Positions 27,577 through 38,390 of a stretch of DNA of 44,592 bases are shown here, one piece after another. The notes below the pieces were generated by a model that worked only from the letters and a program-made list of their open reading frames with translations, made no database searches and was not told the DNA's origin. The translations under genes and the position numbers were made by a program. Source of the stretch: Mesorhizobium silamurunense (lineage in GTDB: Bacteria; Pseudomonadota; Alphaproteobacteria; Rhizobiales; Rhizobiaceae); assembly GCF_014843825.1 (NCBI RefSeq), contig NZ_JHQR01000126.1, positions 1 through 44,592 of the forward strand, written 5' to 3'. The first letter of the stretch is position 1, and each line of letters opens with the position of its first letter.

Positions 27577-28485
27577 TTACTGGCAGGCGATCTCGGCGAG
27601 GATCCAGTCGCGGAAGGCACGTATCTTCGGCACGTTGCGCCGGGCCGTGGGATAGACCAGCCAGTAGGCATGGCCGTCATCGCCGACGAGATCGAAGGGC
27701 TGGATCAGCCTGCCGTCGGCAAGCTCGTTCTTGAACAGCGCCCTGGTCAGGATCGCCACGCCGTGGCCGGCCATGGCGGCGTTCGCCTCGTAGGCCTGCG
27801 CGCCCATGCTGGAGCCCGGCCGCTTGGCGAGGTCGTGCCCAGCGACACCGGCGGCCTCGAACCATTGCGCCCACCAGACATCGCCAGGATCAAGGATCGG
27901 CAATCGCAAAAGATCCGCCGGCTCCTTGACGCCGCCAATGCTCGCCGCAAGCTTCGGGCTCAGCATCGGTGTGAAATCGGCGTCGAGCAGTTTGTGTGCC
28001 TCCAGGCCCGGCCATTTGCCGCCGCCAGAGCGGATGGCGAGATCGACATCCTCGCGCGCGAAATCGGTCAGGCGGCTCGACGTATCGAGCCGCACGGCAA
28101 GTGCTGGATGAGCAAGCTGGAAGGAGCCCAGATGCTGCGCCAGCCAGTTCGAGGCAAAGGTCAGCACGGTGGTTACGCACAGCAAGCCGTCGGCGCCGCC
28201 ACGCGCGGCGGCGTAGGCCTGACCCAGAATGGCAAAGGCCTCGCTGACGGCGGGCGCCAGGCGCCGGCCGGGCTCGGTCAGTTCGATCTGCTTGGGACGG
28301 CGCAGGAACAACGGCGCGCCGATGCGCTCCTCGAGCAGCTTGATCTGGTAGCTGGCGGCGGCCTGGGTCATGCCGAGTTCCTGCGCTGCCCTGGTGAAGG
28401 AGAGATGCCGGGCCACGGCTTCGAACACCCGGATCGCCTGCAGTGGCGGTAGCGGCGCGAGCTGCGGGGAGCTCAGATCGGGCAT
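27577..28485 (-). CDS. LysR-family transcriptional regulator (GcvA-like)
   Basis: A 302-residue LysR regulator. The N-terminal helix-turn-helix is FEAVARHLSFTRAAQELGMTQAAASYQIKLLEERIG, followed by PLFLRRPKQIELTEPGR; the rest is the ligand-binding domain. GGAGGTTTT precedes the ATG at 28485. It reads in the same direction as the polyol operon, ending 170 bases upstream of it, and is divergent from a DUF1127 gene. It may regulate the DUF1127 gene or itself; a link to the polyol operon is only positional. Confidence 0.92.
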   Translation of the reverse strand: MPDLSSPQLAPLPPLQAIRVFEAVARHLSFTRAAQELGMTQAAASYQIKLLEERIGAPLFLRRPKQIELTEPGRRLAPAVSEAFAILGQAYAAARGGADGLLCVTTVLTFASNWLAQHLGSFQLAHPALAVRLDTSSRLTDFAREDVDLAIRSGGGKWPGLEAHKLLDADFTPMLSPKLAASIGGVKEPADLLRLPILDPGDVWWAQWFEAAGVAGHDLAKRPGSSMGAQAYEANAAMAGHGVAILTRALFKNELADGRLIQPFDLVGDDGHAYWLVYPTARRNVPKIRAFRDWILAEIACQ

Positions 28486-28595
28486 AAAACCTCCTTATGG
28501 GTCATGATCGAGGTTTAATTGGAAGCGTGAAGCTGCCAACCCGATATTTGGGGTCGACGATCAATCCAGTTCAAGCATGGCGAAGGCTGACGATC

Positions 28596-28781
28596 ATGAC
28601 CACGATGCAGGAAAAAATCGTTTCGACCCCGGCACGCAGTTGGATTTCGCTGCTGGCGCGTGAATTTTCATTGTTCGCCAGCCGCAAGCGCGGCTTTATC
28701 GATGTGCGGGAATTGTCGGAACACCTTCAGCGCGACATGGGATTTCTCGACGGTAACGATCCGCGCGGCCGCTCGCAATAG
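28596..28781 (+). CDS. Small DUF1127 (YjiS-like) protein
   Basis: A 61-residue protein. The segment RSWISLLAREFSLFASRKRGFIDVRELSEHLQRDMGFLDGN fits the DUF1127 pattern of a basic helix followed by a D(I/M)G(L/F) turn. The ATG at 28596 is chosen; the frame is open from 28497 but that region is promoter space. Small DUF1127 proteins in alphaproteobacteria are linked to RNA turnover and phosphate or stress responses, and several are Arg-rich RNA binders; this one is only moderately basic. It is divergent from the LysR gene and convergent with the SorC gene. Confidence 0.75.
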   Translation: MTTMQEKIVSTPARSWISLLAREFSLFASRKRGFIDVRELSEHLQRDMGFLDGNDPRGRSQ

Positions 28782-28821
28782 CCGGCTCCTTTTATCGGTC
28801 GCGTGAATTGCTCGGCTCAGA

Positions 28822-29781
28822 TCATGCGCCGGCAAGCAGGGCTTCGGCCGTCCGCTCATCGGTGATGAGGCCGTTGACCAGCCGCCGGTTCACGGCGGCG
28901 AGGATGCCCGGCAGCTTGCGCTCGCCCATGGCCAGCGCGATGACCAGCGATTTCTCGCGCGACGGCAAGGCGGCGGACGACACGCGGTCGTTGGTGATGC
29001 CTTCGATCATGCGGCCCTCGCGGTCGAACACCCAGCCGACGATCTCGGCGACGCCGCCGGCCTTCTGCAGAGCCTTGAGCTCCCCTTCCGAAATGAAGCC
29101 GTCCTCGTAAAGCGGCGCCTTCGGGCCGAGATCGCCGATGCCGACGAAGGTGACGTCGGCCTCCGCGGCAAGCGCCAGCGTCGGCTGGATCATCGGCTGG
29201 CTGAGCAGCATGTCGCGCTCTTCCGGCGAGGAGGCGATGACCGGCAGCGGCATCGGGAAGGACCGCGCCTTGACGCGGTCGGCCATGGTGAAGATGACGT
29301 TGTAGAAGGCGGCCGAGCCGTCGGGCGAGATATTGCCGGTCAAGGACACGACCTTGTGCTGCGGGCACTCCATCGGCGGCAGCTGCTCGATCGCCGCCTT
29401 CAGCGTGCGCCCGGTGCCGATCGCCATGACGATGGGGGTCGCCGAACGCAGCCGCCGTTCGATCTCGGCCGCGGCCGCCTCGGCAACACCGGTCGTCGTC
29501 GAGGACGAGGTCGGGTCGCTCGGCACAACTTCCACCAGGTCGAGCGCGAAGCGCGACTTCAGCCGCGCGGCAAGGTCGAGGCAATTGGCGATCGGATGAT
29601 CGACGCGGACCTTGATCAGGCCCTCCGACATCGCCAGCGACACGAGCCGCTGCGCCGTCTGCCTGGAAATGCCGAGCTTGGCGGCGATCTGATCTTGCGT
29701 GTTGCCGGCAACATAGTAGAGCCAGCCGGCGCGCGCGGCGTCGTCCAACCTGGTGCTGCCGGTTTCCTGTCGCGAGTTCAC
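28822..29781 (-). CDS. SorC/DeoR-type sugar-responsive transcriptional regulator
   Basis: A 319-residue regulator. A helix-turn-helix lies near residues 28-52 (NTQDQIAAKLGISRQTAQRLVSLA), followed by the sugar-phosphate-binding SorC domain with IVMAIGTGRTLKAAIEQLPP, VVSLTGNISPDGSA and the C-terminal ALAMGERKLPGILAAVNRRLVNGLITDE. The start is the GTG at 29781, with GGCAGGAT in front; the frame runs open to 30651 only as a shadow. Members respond to phosphorylated sugars or polyols. Given the neighbouring polyol operon and the homologous arrangement in other rhizobia, it is the best candidate regulator of that operon. It is divergent from the HAD gene at 29986. Confidence 0.9.
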   Translation of the reverse strand: MNSRQETGSTRLDDAARAGWLYYVAGNTQDQIAAKLGISRQTAQRLVSLAMSEGLIKVRVDHPIANCLDLAARLKSRFALDLVEVVPSDPTSSSTTTGVAEAAAAEIERRLRSATPIVMAIGTGRTLKAAIEQLPPMECPQHKVVSLTGNISPDGSAAFYNVIFTMADRVKARSFPMPLPVIASSPEERDMLLSQPMIQPTLALAAEADVTFVGIGDLGPKAPLYEDGFISEGELKALQKAGGVAEIVGWVFDREGRMIEGITNDRVSSAALPSREKSLVIALAMGERKLPGILAAVNRRLVNGLITDERTAEALLAGA

Positions 29782-29843
29782 ATCCTGCCTCCCCAGCCCG
29801 CGCTTTGGCGGGCGCTCTAGATTACAGCGAAAGCGGTTATGCG

Positions 29844-29868
29844 CAATTGTCAATTGAAAGGGCAATTG
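29844..29868. promoter_or_regulatory. Triple CAATTG motif, probable SorC-regulator operator
   Basis: Three CAATTG hexamers lie at 29844-29849, 29851-29856 and 29863-29868, flanked as GCAATTG and CAATTGC, giving an overall inverted repeat. They are in the 204-base divergent region between the SorC-family gene and the HAD gene, 63 bases from the regulator start, a natural place for autoregulation. Confidence 0.6.
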
Positions 29869-29985
29869 CTTGCGGCGTGCAGCAACCACGAACGGACCAA
29901 TTCGCCCTTGCATCGACCATTTGCCGGACGGACGGTTTATCTCGGCCGGGAAACCGATTAAGGGGATCGGCAAAAGGAGCCTTGC

Positions 29986-30618
29986 ATGACGCCGAAAGCG
30001 GTTTTCTGGGATATGGACGGAACGCTCGTCGACAGCGAGCCGCTGCATGAGGCAGCACTTGTGGCCGCGTTGCGCAGTGTGGGCATAGCGCCGCCGACCG
30101 ACCTCCACGAACGGGTGCTTGGCGTCGCGGCATGGCCGGTCTACGAGATGCTGCGCGACCAGTTCGGCCTCGCCCTGCCCTTCGACGACTGGATCGTGCG
30201 CAAATACGACCACTACCTGCCGATGGCCGAGACGCTGAGGCCGCGCCCGGGCGCGATCGAGGTGTTCAACGAATTGCGGGCGCTGGGGGTCGAGCAGGCG
30301 GTGGTGTCCAATTCCGACCGGCTGATCGTCGACGCCAATCTCGGCGCGGTCGGTCTCGTCTATCCCGGCATGCACACGGTGAGCCGCAACGACGTGCGCC
30401 AAGGCAAGCCGCATGCGGAACCCTTCCTGCGCGCCGCCTATCTCGCCGGCGTCGATCCGGCCCACGCGGTCGCGGTCGACGACAGCCGCACCGGCGCCAT
30501 GGCCGGACTGGCCGCGGGCATGAAGACGATCTTCTGGCCGGAAGCGCCGATGGAAGGACCGCCCGGCGCTATCGTGATCAACAGCGCCGATGAGCTGCGG
30601 GCGCAGTTGGGGCTCTGA
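29986..30618 (+). CDS. HAD-superfamily phosphatase (subfamily IA)
   Basis: A 210-residue HAD hydrolase: motif I FWDMDGTLVDSEP (Asp9, Asp11), motif II VVSNSD, lysine in QGKPHAEPF, motif III AVAVDDSRTGAMAGLAAGM. AAAAGGAGCC precedes the ATG at 29986. It resembles phosphoglycolate- or sugar-phosphate-type phosphatases. It is a different protein from the HAD enzyme inside the polyol operon and is divergent from the SorC gene, which may control it. Substrate is unknown. Confidence 0.9.
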   Translation: MTPKAVFWDMDGTLVDSEPLHEAALVAALRSVGIAPPTDLHERVLGVAAWPVYEMLRDQFGLALPFDDWIVRKYDHYLPMAETLRPRPGAIEVFNELRALGVEQAVVSNSDRLIVDANLGAVGLVYPGMHTVSRNDVRQGKPHAEPFLRAAYLAGVDPAHAVAVDDSRTGAMAGLAAGMKTIFWPEAPMEGPPGAIVINSADELRAQLGL

Positions 30619-30664
30619 ACAAACTTTCCGGGCGTTGGCGCTGCCCCTCATCCGCCTACCGGCA

Positions 30665-30690
30665 CCTTCTCCCCGTGAACGGGGAGAAGG
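30665..30690. terminator. Palindromic hairpin between convergent genes
   Basis: CCTTCTCCCC at 30665-30674 pairs with GGGGAGAAGG at 30681-30690, extendable by one G-C pair, leaving a TGAA loop. It is in the 85-base gap between the convergent HAD and aldolase genes and probably serves as a two-way terminator; the sequence also resembles the extragenic repeats common in these genomes. Confidence 0.7.
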
Positions 30691-30703
30691 AAGAAGTTTG
30701 ATG

Positions 30704-31468
30704 TCAGTTCCGGTAGACCGGCTCTTCCTCGTCGAGGATCGCCTTCAGCTCGGAAAGATGGCGCTCGGCCTGGCCGGGATAGTCGTCCATCTCGCTTGCC
30801 GTCTTTTCCGCGATCTCGTCGGAGAGCGTGCGCAGCGGCCGGCCGGTCCACAGCGCCTTGATGTAGGTCTCGGCGGCACGCTCGAAATAGTACATGCGGT
30901 TGAAGGTGTCGGCGACCGTGTCGCCGATGACCATCACGCCGTGATTGCCCATGACCATCACCTTGACCTTGGGATCGACGAGCAGTTTCGAGCAGCGCTC
31001 GCCCTCCTCCTCGAAGGCGAGCCCGCCATAGTGCGCGTCGACGACATGGCGGTTGAAGAACATGGCCGAGTTCTGGTCGATCGGCGGCAGCGTCGAGTCG
31101 GCCAGCGAGGCAAGCACGGTGGCATGGATCGAATGCACATGCATGGCACAGCGCGCATGCGGCACGTTGCGGTGGATGGCGCCGTGCAGGCCCCAGGCGG
31201 TCGGGTCGGGCGCGTTGGGGCCGGACAGCGTGTCGGGATCGTTGGCGTCGATCAGAAGCAGGTCGCTCGCCTTGATGCGCGAGAAGTGCACCTGGTTGGG
31301 GTTCATCAGGAATTTCGTGCCGTCCTCGTTGACCGACAGCGAAAAGTGGTTGGCCACCGCCTCATGCATGTTGAGCCGCGCCGTCCAGCGGAAGGCAGCG
31401 GCGAGATCCACGCGCTCCTCGTAGTAGGGCAGGTTGGTCAGCGGTTCCTTCAGGCGCGCAACGCTCAT
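30704..31468 (-). CDS. Class II aldolase/adducin family protein
   Basis: A 254-residue member of the zinc aldolase/adducin fold. Metal-binding histidines are seen at His110 and His112 (AMHVHS) and His176 (MGNHGVM), the spacing found in fuculose- and ribulose-phosphate enzymes. GGAGGATTATCC precedes the ATG at 31468. Family members cleave or epimerise sugar phosphates or act as decarboxylases. Position between a HAD phosphatase and ureG gives no firm substrate; it may act with the polyol genes but is separated from the urease genes by 82 bases and may be read through from them. Confidence 0.88.
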   Translation of the reverse strand: MSVARLKEPLTNLPYYEERVDLAAAFRWTARLNMHEAVANHFSLSVNEDGTKFLMNPNQVHFSRIKASDLLLIDANDPDTLSGPNAPDPTAWGLHGAIHRNVPHARCAMHVHSIHATVLASLADSTLPPIDQNSAMFFNRHVVDAHYGGLAFEEEGERCSKLLVDPKVKVMVMGNHGVMVIGDTVADTFNRMYYFERAAETYIKALWTGRPLRTLSDEIAEKTASEMDDYPGQAERHLSELKAILDEEEPVYRN

Positions 31469-31550
31469 GGATAATCCTCCGGGTTTTCCGAAGAATGCCG
31501 CGCGGAGCCATGGCCAGCAACCGCAAACTGGTAGGTCAGGCTCCTCCGCG

Positions 31551-32179
<629 letters not shown>

Positions 32180-32183
<4 letters not shown>

Positions 32184-32620
32184 GCCGGAAACTCCGTGAT
32201 GGCGAGGACTGCGAAGCCCAGCCCGATCAGCAGGCAGAGCGGCGAATAGAGGCGCTGGTCCAACCGCGCGAAAGGCTGCTCCGGGGTCAGCCGGCGCCAC
32301 CAGGGCGTGAAGCCGGCGATACCGCGGCCGAGGAAGACGAGGCCGATGAGCAGCGCGGTGGCTGCGAGCCCTTCTTTCGGGAAAGGCGCAGCGAAGACGC
32401 CTGCGAGCGCCAACGGCCACAGCGTGGCGAGCGCCAGGCACGCGGCCACGGCGAAGCTCGCAAAGGCCGAGGGCATTTCATCGACACCGTGGAAGCCGAC
32501 GACGGCACGCGCGCAGGATGCCGAATCGGTGCCGGGCCAGATGCCGCCTATGCCCCAATAGACATGCAGCGTGGTGATCAGGAGCAGGACGAAGGAGAGG
32601 AGGAAGGCGAGAATGGTCAT
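32180..32620 (-). CDS. DUF3995 membrane protein within the urease cluster
   Basis: A 146-residue protein with four hydrophobic helices, beginning [22 protein letters not shown] and including the conserved-looking HVYWG(I)GG and [14 protein letters not shown] of the DUF3995 family. It overlaps ureF upstream and ureG downstream by four bases each (ATGA), so it is firmly part of the operon. Function is unknown; a role in nickel or urea handling is inference from location only. Confidence 0.85.
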
Positions 32621-33288
32621 GAGCGAAACAGCCGCGAATACTGCGTTTCGTGCTTCATCGCCATGATGTCGGACATGAAAGTCGAGCCGCCGAGATCATC
32701 CAGTGAGGACTTCGCGGCACGGGCGGCCGTGGTGATGGTCAAAGCCTCGAAGCCGGCTAACAATTCGACGGCATCGGTCTGTCCGACAACGCCAAGCCTG
32801 ATCGCGGCCTGCACGAGATTGGAGAAGAATGCTTGCAGGAAGGCGGACAGCGCATCCGCAAGGCCGATGCCGTGGCTGCCGGCAACCGCCCCGACGGCAA
32901 CGCAATAGGCGCAATCGGCAGGCAAGCGGTCCAACGCGGGACACGGCCAGGCGGACGCCGCCTTGAGGAAGGCCGCGCCCTGCAGCATGGTTTCGAGGTG
33001 CCGTTCCTGCGAGCCGGCGAGCGCTTCGGCAAGCGCGGCAACTTCGTGGAGATCACCGCCGTCATGCGCGCGGCGCCAGCTTTCGGCAAACAGCACCGCA
33101 TCGTTCCAGCCGGAGCCCATCTCGACCAGCGTTTCCAGCCAGGCAGCGAGATCCTGGCGGTCGGCAACAAGCCCGTCATGCACGGCGCGTTCCAGGCCAT
33201 GGCTATAGGAGAAGCCGCCGACTGGAAAGGACGGCGACAGCCAGGCCATCAGCCGCAACAGGGCGATGCCGGAAGGCTGCTCAATCAT
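32617..33288 (-). CDS. ureF: Urease accessory protein UreF
   Basis: A 223-residue Ure[25 protein letters not shown] at the N terminus is the diagnostic segment, with the usual helical remainder ending [10 protein letters not shown]. UreF bridges UreD-apo-urease to UreG during metal insertion. The ATG at 33288 is chosen; it overlaps the end of ureE by eight bases. The upstream open part (to 33372) only translates the histidine-tail codons of ureE in another frame. Confidence 0.96.
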   Translation of the reverse strand: MIEQPSGIALLRLMAWLSPSFPVGGFSYSHGLERAVHDGLVADRQDLAAWLETLVEMGSGWNDAVLFAESWRRAHDGGDLHEVAALAEALAGSQERHLETMLQGAAFLKAASAWPCPALDRLPADCAYCVAVGAVAGSHGIGLADALSAFLQAFFSNLVQAAIRLGVVGQTDAVELLAGFEALTITTAARAAKSSLDDLGGSTFMSDIMAMKHETQYSRLFRS

Positions 33289-33838
33289 GGTGATGGTGGT
33301 GACCATGATCATGGTGATGATGGTCGTGATCGTGACCATGATCAAGTGCGTGATGATCATGACCATGCCCATGGCCGGAATAGGCGCCGCGCACCGGACT
33401 GAACGGCAGCAAAACCTCGCTCACGGTGGCGCCGAGCCCTTCCAGCATCGCCTTGATGACATGGTCGCGCAGGATGAGGATGCGATCCGCCTCGATCGCC
33501 GCCGCGAGATGACGGTTGCCGATATGCCAGGCAAGCTCGGTGAGATGCACTGCGTCGCGGGCGCGGATGTCGTAGACCTCTTCCGGCGCCGCGACGATCT
33601 CGAGCTGGCGGCCGTCCTCCAGCACCAGCCGGTCGCCATTGTTCAAAGCCACCGGCTCGGGCAGATCGACCAGCACCTTGTCGCCGCCGGCGGTTTCGAC
33701 GACGCGGCGGCGCAGATGCCGCTCGTCATGCGGCAACACAGCCTTGTCGTAGGGCGCGGCCGCTCCCGCCTTACCGGCTGGGAGCACCGAAACGGCGCGG
33801 GGAAATTTGGTGAAATCAGTGGTGATGTTGAGCTTCAT
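33281..33838 (-). CDS. ureE: Urease accessory nickel chaperone UreE with long His-rich tail
   Basis: A 185-residue UreE. The N-terminal domain and the metallochaperone domain ([20 protein letters not shown], with the conserved His) are followed by [15 protein letters not shown] and a tail with 18 His in the last 31 residues, mixed with Asp and Gly. The tail would bind several nickel ions, as in the Klebsiella protein. The ATG at 33838 overlaps the end of the GST gene by four bases. The tail is encoded by alternating CAT/CAC/GAT codons, which makes this DNA locally repetitive. Confidence 0.96.
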   Translation of the reverse strand: MKLNITTDFTKFPRAVSVLPAGKAGAAAPYDKAVLPHDERHLRRRVVETAGGDKVLVDLPEPVALNNGDRLVLEDGRQLEIVAAPEEVYDIRARDAVHLTELAWHIGNRHLAAAIEADRILILRDHVIKAMLEGLGATVSEVLLPFSPVRGAYSGHGHGHDHHALDHGHDHDHHHHDHGHHHHHD

Positions 33839-34440
33839 TTCATGGATCCCCCATTGGCTTGCGCCCTTGCGCGGGCGGGGCGCGCCAAAATACGGTCGAA
33901 ATAGGCATTGACCCGTTCGGATTCCATCGGAAACCTGCCGGCGCGCGCCCAACCGCCCATATCGCCGAGCAGCACGTCGACGGCCGAGAACCGCTCGCCC
34001 AGCGCGAAGGGCTTGTCGCCCAGGCGGCGATCCAGTGCCTTGAGTTCCGACGCGAAATCGTAAGCCGCGGCAGGGCCGACATCGACGCGCATTTCCTTGG
34101 GCAGCAGGAAGCGGTGGCGGAGCTTGTTCCACAGCGGCGCTTCGAGCTCGCTTTGGGCGAAATGCATCCAGGAATCCATCTCGGCGCGGCCGGCAAGGCC
34201 GGGATTGGCGCCCATGCCTTTATCGGCATGCTTGTCCGCCAGATAAACGCAGATCGCCGCCGAATCCGTGACCGTCAAATCGCCGTCGATCAGGATCGGC
34301 ACCTTGCCCGAAGGGTTCAGCGCGTAAGCTTCCGGCGAGCGCAACTTGACCTCGACGAACTCATAGGGCTGCCCGAGCTCCTCGAGCATCCAGAGCACGC
34401 GGCTGACCCGGGAACCTCGCGATCCGACGGCCTTGTACAT
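33835..34440 (-). CDS. Glutathione S-transferase family protein within the urease cluster
   Basis: A 201-residue GST. The thioredoxin-like domain has [28 protein letters not shown] and [28 protein letters not shown] (cis-Pro and the Glu/Asp-Ser glutathione motif), then an all-helical C-terminal domain. It overlaps ureE by four bases and lies 58 bases after a membrane-protein gene, so it is in the operon. A role in detoxification or nickel-glutathione handling is possible but not shown. Confidence 0.88.
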   Translation of the reverse strand: MYKAVGSRGSRVSRVLWMLEELGQPYEFVEVKLRSPEAYALNPSGKVPILIDGDLTVTDSAAICVYLADKHADKGMGANPGLAGRAEMDSWMHFAQSELEAPLWNKLRHRFLLPKEMRVDVGPAAAYDFASELKALDRRLGDKPFALGERFSAVDVLLGDMGGWARAGRFPMESERVNAYFDRILARPARARAQANGGSMK

Positions 34441-34498
34441 GGTTGAACCCTGTCTTTTACCGGACCCTAGCCCATCGCCACGTTAAGCCCAATGGCGC

Positions 34499-35092
34499 TC
34501 AGACGATGGTGTCGAAGAGCCGCAGGATGAAGGATATCTGGTAGACCAGGGCGGCCGCGACGAAGGCAATGTGGAAGCGGCGATCGCGCACCAGGATCGC
34601 TACCAGGCAAAGCGCCACGAAGACCGGCGTGCGGAACAGATATTCGTTGCCAAAGCGGGCGAAATGTTCCGGGCCTTTGAGCAGCGTGTCGATGACGTCG
34701 AGCAGATAGGTGGCACCAAGCAGGCCGAAGAACCAGGCGCGACGCGAGTAGAAGTAGTCCTCGTAGCTGGTGTAATCGAGCATCGAATCCGGAAACAGCA
34801 GCGCGCACATCAGGAAGAGCGTGATGGCGTAGAAGATGATGAAAAGGTACTTGCCGAAGGTCCAAGACTGGATGGCGTAGAGCCCGAACTCCCACCACCA
34901 GAAATGCACCAGCATCAGAAGCACCGAGCCGACCCAGGCGAGATGCACGGGATAGAGCTTGTACTGGCCGGGATGCTGGACGAGGCGGGCGACGCCGGAC
35001 AGCAGGCGGGTGACGCCGAGGCCGATCACCATGCCCATGACGATGCGGATATGCGGAAAGATGTCGTGGGGCGAGGCGATTTCGGTAGCCAT
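34499..35092 (-). CDS. Six-helix membrane protein of unknown function within the urease cluster
   Basis: A 197-residue protein with about six hydrophobic segments: VMGMVIGLGVTRLLSGV, VGSVLLMLVHFWWW, YLFIIFYAITLFLMCALLF, AWFFGLLGATYLLDVIDTLL, FVALCLVAILV and AFVAAALVYQISFILRLF. Polar and aromatic residues (HFWWWEFGLY, YTSYEDYFYSRR) between helices are notable. I do not recognise the family. The ATG is at 35092; it is 89 bases after ureC, in the same direction. Urea or nickel transport would fit the place, but this is only a guess. Confidence 0.75.
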   Translation of the reverse strand: MATEIASPHDIFPHIRIVMGMVIGLGVTRLLSGVARLVQHPGQYKLYPVHLAWVGSVLLMLVHFWWWEFGLYAIQSWTFGKYLFIIFYAITLFLMCALLFPDSMLDYTSYEDYFYSRRAWFFGLLGATYLLDVIDTLLKGPEHFARFGNEYLFRTPVFVALCLVAILVRDRRFHIAFVAAALVYQISFILRLFDTIV

Positions 35093-35181
35093 GGTTGTCC
35101 GCTATGCAGTTGCTCAACCGCATAGTGCAAGGTCCACCATCCAGCCGCAACGGAATTTGCCCGTTCACCGGAAACGCTACG

Positions 35182-36894
<1,713 letters not shown>

Positions 36895-37076
36895 CAGCGA
36901 TTGCTCCCGAAAGTGAGGTTGCCGAAAGTAAAGTTAATTGGGCGTGGGGCGCACATTGTCGCCATCCAATGGTCACGCAATGACCCGCTCGGAGACACTT
37001 TCCGATCCCATTTGGCGGTTGAGGTGGGCGAGTCAGCCCAAAACGACCGTTTGCCAAACCGATGGAAGGAATATCC

Positions 37077-37463
37077 ATGCGCAAGACGATACTTTTCGCG
37101 GCCGCTGCCAGCTTGGCGCTGGCGGGCGCGGCCAGCGCCCAGCAGCAACCCGCGCCCCAACCAAGCCCGGCGCCGGCCGCACCTGCTCCCGCCGCGCCCC
37201 AGGGCCAGACGCCCAAGCCGCCGACGATCGAGAGCGTCAACATCGTCGACATCACGGAGCTGCCCAAGGACACGCAGACGCAGGTCAACCAGATCGTGGC
37301 GCAGCGCGGCGACGCCGGCCTGCAGACTTTGCGCAAATCGATCGACGCGACGCCCAAAGTGAAGTCCGCGCTCGAAGCCAAGGGGATAAGTTCGGCGCAA
37401 GTCATCGCCGCCAGCCTGCAGCCAAATGGCGCGCTGACCCTGATCACCAAGAAGGCGAGCTGA
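37077..37463 (+). CDS. Secreted Pro/Ala-rich hypothetical protein, opposite strand inside the urease cluster
   Basis: A 128-residue protein with a Sec signal (MRKTILFAAAASLALAGAASAQ), then a low-complexity Pro/Ala/Gln stretch to about residue 48, then a folded-looking domain with VNIVDITELPKDTQTQVNQIVAQ and LRKSIDATPKVKSALEAKG and a C-terminal ALTLITKKAS. The ATG at 37077 is preferred over one at 37062, because GGAAGGA lies six bases before it. It resembles small periplasmic hypothetical proteins in rhizobia; I do not recognise a function. Confidence 0.7.
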   Translation: MRKTILFAAAASLALAGAASAQQQPAPQPSPAPAAPAPAAPQGQTPKPPTIESVNIVDITELPKDTQTQVNQIVAQRGDAGLQTLRKSIDATPKVKSALEAKGISSAQVIAASLQPNGALTLITKKAS

Positions 37464-37470
37464 ATATCTA

Positions 37471-37501
37471 TGCTGACGGGCCGATTGCAGGCCCGTCAGC
37501 A
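37471..37501 (+). terminator. Hairpin between two plus-strand genes
   Basis: TGCTGACGGGC at 37471-37481 pairs perfectly with GCCCGTCAGCA at 37491-37501 around a nine-base loop, eight bases after the first gene's stop. The 3' side lacks a T run, so it may end transcription only partly or stabilise the upstream mRNA. Confidence 0.65.
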
Positions 37502-37580
37502 GCATCCCCAAGGGAACCTCCTGTCGACAAGACTCGTTTCGCCTTTTTCGCCCCGCCACAAGTTCAATCAGGAGCGAGCG

Positions 37581-38057
37581 ATGACGAGCGCCCCATGCCT
37601 CGGAACCGGATTTGCCATGGCCATGCTTCTCGTGGCCGCCGCCCCAGCGTTCCCGGCGCAGCCTCTGGACAGCAACAAGCCGGCTTCGACGATCGTCGAT
37701 TCGAATATTCGGGAGGAGGAGGCGCTGTCGAAGACGGAGGCCGGCAAAGTCATCTCGGCAATAGACCGCACGCGCGATAACATCGGCACGGTGCGCAAGA
37801 CGACCAAGCTCGACACCGTGGACATTGTCTTCCTGACGGATGCCGCGCGCAGCGAGGGCGGCCCGCCGCCTGCGATCGAGAACAAGGTGAAGCAGCATCA
37901 GGACGACGTCGCGGAACTGCGCCAGGAAATCGAGGCGAACGCGCTGCTCTTCAACGCCATCGATTCGAGACGCGTGCTCGCCGAGGACGTGCTCGCCGTC
38001 GAGTTCGACAATCCCGGCAAGATCGTCATCTATGCGGCCGCCAAGCCTCCGAAGTGA
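37581..38057 (+). CDS. Secreted hypothetical protein, opposite strand inside the urease cluster
   Basis: A 158-residue protein with a probable signal peptide (MTSAPCLGTGFAMAMLLVAAAPAFPAQP) and a soluble, charged mature part that starts LDSNKPASTIVDSNIREEEALS and includes a helical stretch VKQHQDDVAELRQEIEANALLFNAI. The ATG at 37581 has CAGGAGCG upstream; the frame from 37470 is not supported. It is convergent with ureB (20 bases apart). I recognise no domain. Confidence 0.7.
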   Translation: MTSAPCLGTGFAMAMLLVAAAPAFPAQPLDSNKPASTIVDSNIREEEALSKTEAGKVISAIDRTRDNIGTVRKTTKLDTVDIVFLTDAARSEGGPPPAIENKVKQHQDDVAELRQEIEANALLFNAIDSRRVLAEDVLAVEFDNPGKIVIYAAAKPPK

Positions 38058-38077
38058 TTTGAGCGCGCCGCCGGACC

Positions 38078-38383
38078 TCACAGCTTGCCCATCACCTTCT
38101 GCTGAAATCCATAAACCTCGCGCTTGCCGCCGAGCGGCACCAGCGTGACATCGCGTTCCTGGCCCGGCTCGAAGCGCATGGCCGTGCCGGCGGCGATGTC
38201 GAGGCGCATGCCGCGGGCGCGTTCGCGGTCGAATTTCAGTCCTTCGTTGGTCTCGAAGAAATGATAGTGGCTGCCGACCTGGATCGGACGGTCGCCGCTG
38301 TTGGCGACCTTGAGCGTCACCGTCGGCAGGTCCTTGTTCAGCTCGATGTCGCCCTTTGCCGTGATGACTTCGCCCGGGATCAT
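38078..38383 (-). CDS. ureB: Urease beta subunit UreB
   Basis: A 101-residue UreB of standard length: [37 protein letters not shown] and [24 protein letters not shown] are diagnostic, with the usual C-terminal [12 protein letters not shown]. The ATG at 38383 lies seven bases from the stop of hupE. In most rhizobial clusters UreB is followed by UreC within one transcript; here two opposite-strand genes separate them. Confidence 0.97.
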   Translation of the reverse strand: MIPGEVITAKGDIELNKDLPTVTLKVANSGDRPIQVGSHYHFFETNEGLKFDRERARGMRLDIAAGTAMRFEPGQERDVTLVPLGGKREVYGFQQKVMGKL

Positions 38384-38390
38384 CGCGGCC

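Noticed and set aside
28822..30651. SorC-family protein as a 609-residue fusion
   Set aside because: The first 290 codons run antisense through the HAD gene and the divergent promoter. The GTG at 29781 has a proper ribosome binding site and gives the usual family length.
32617..33372. UreF starting at 33372 with a Met/Ile/Thr-rich leader
   Set aside because: The extra 28 residues are an out-of-frame reading of the UreE tail. The ATG at 33288 gives the normal UreF start.
33300..33380. The CAT/GAT-rich repeats as a CRISPR or satellite array
   Set aside because: They are simply the codons for the His/Asp-rich tail of UreE; there are no spacers or constant-length repeats.
37470..37580. An N-terminal extension of the second secreted protein from 37470
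   Set aside because: It would begin within the hairpin and read through it; the ATG at 37581 has a ribosome binding site and begins a signal peptide.
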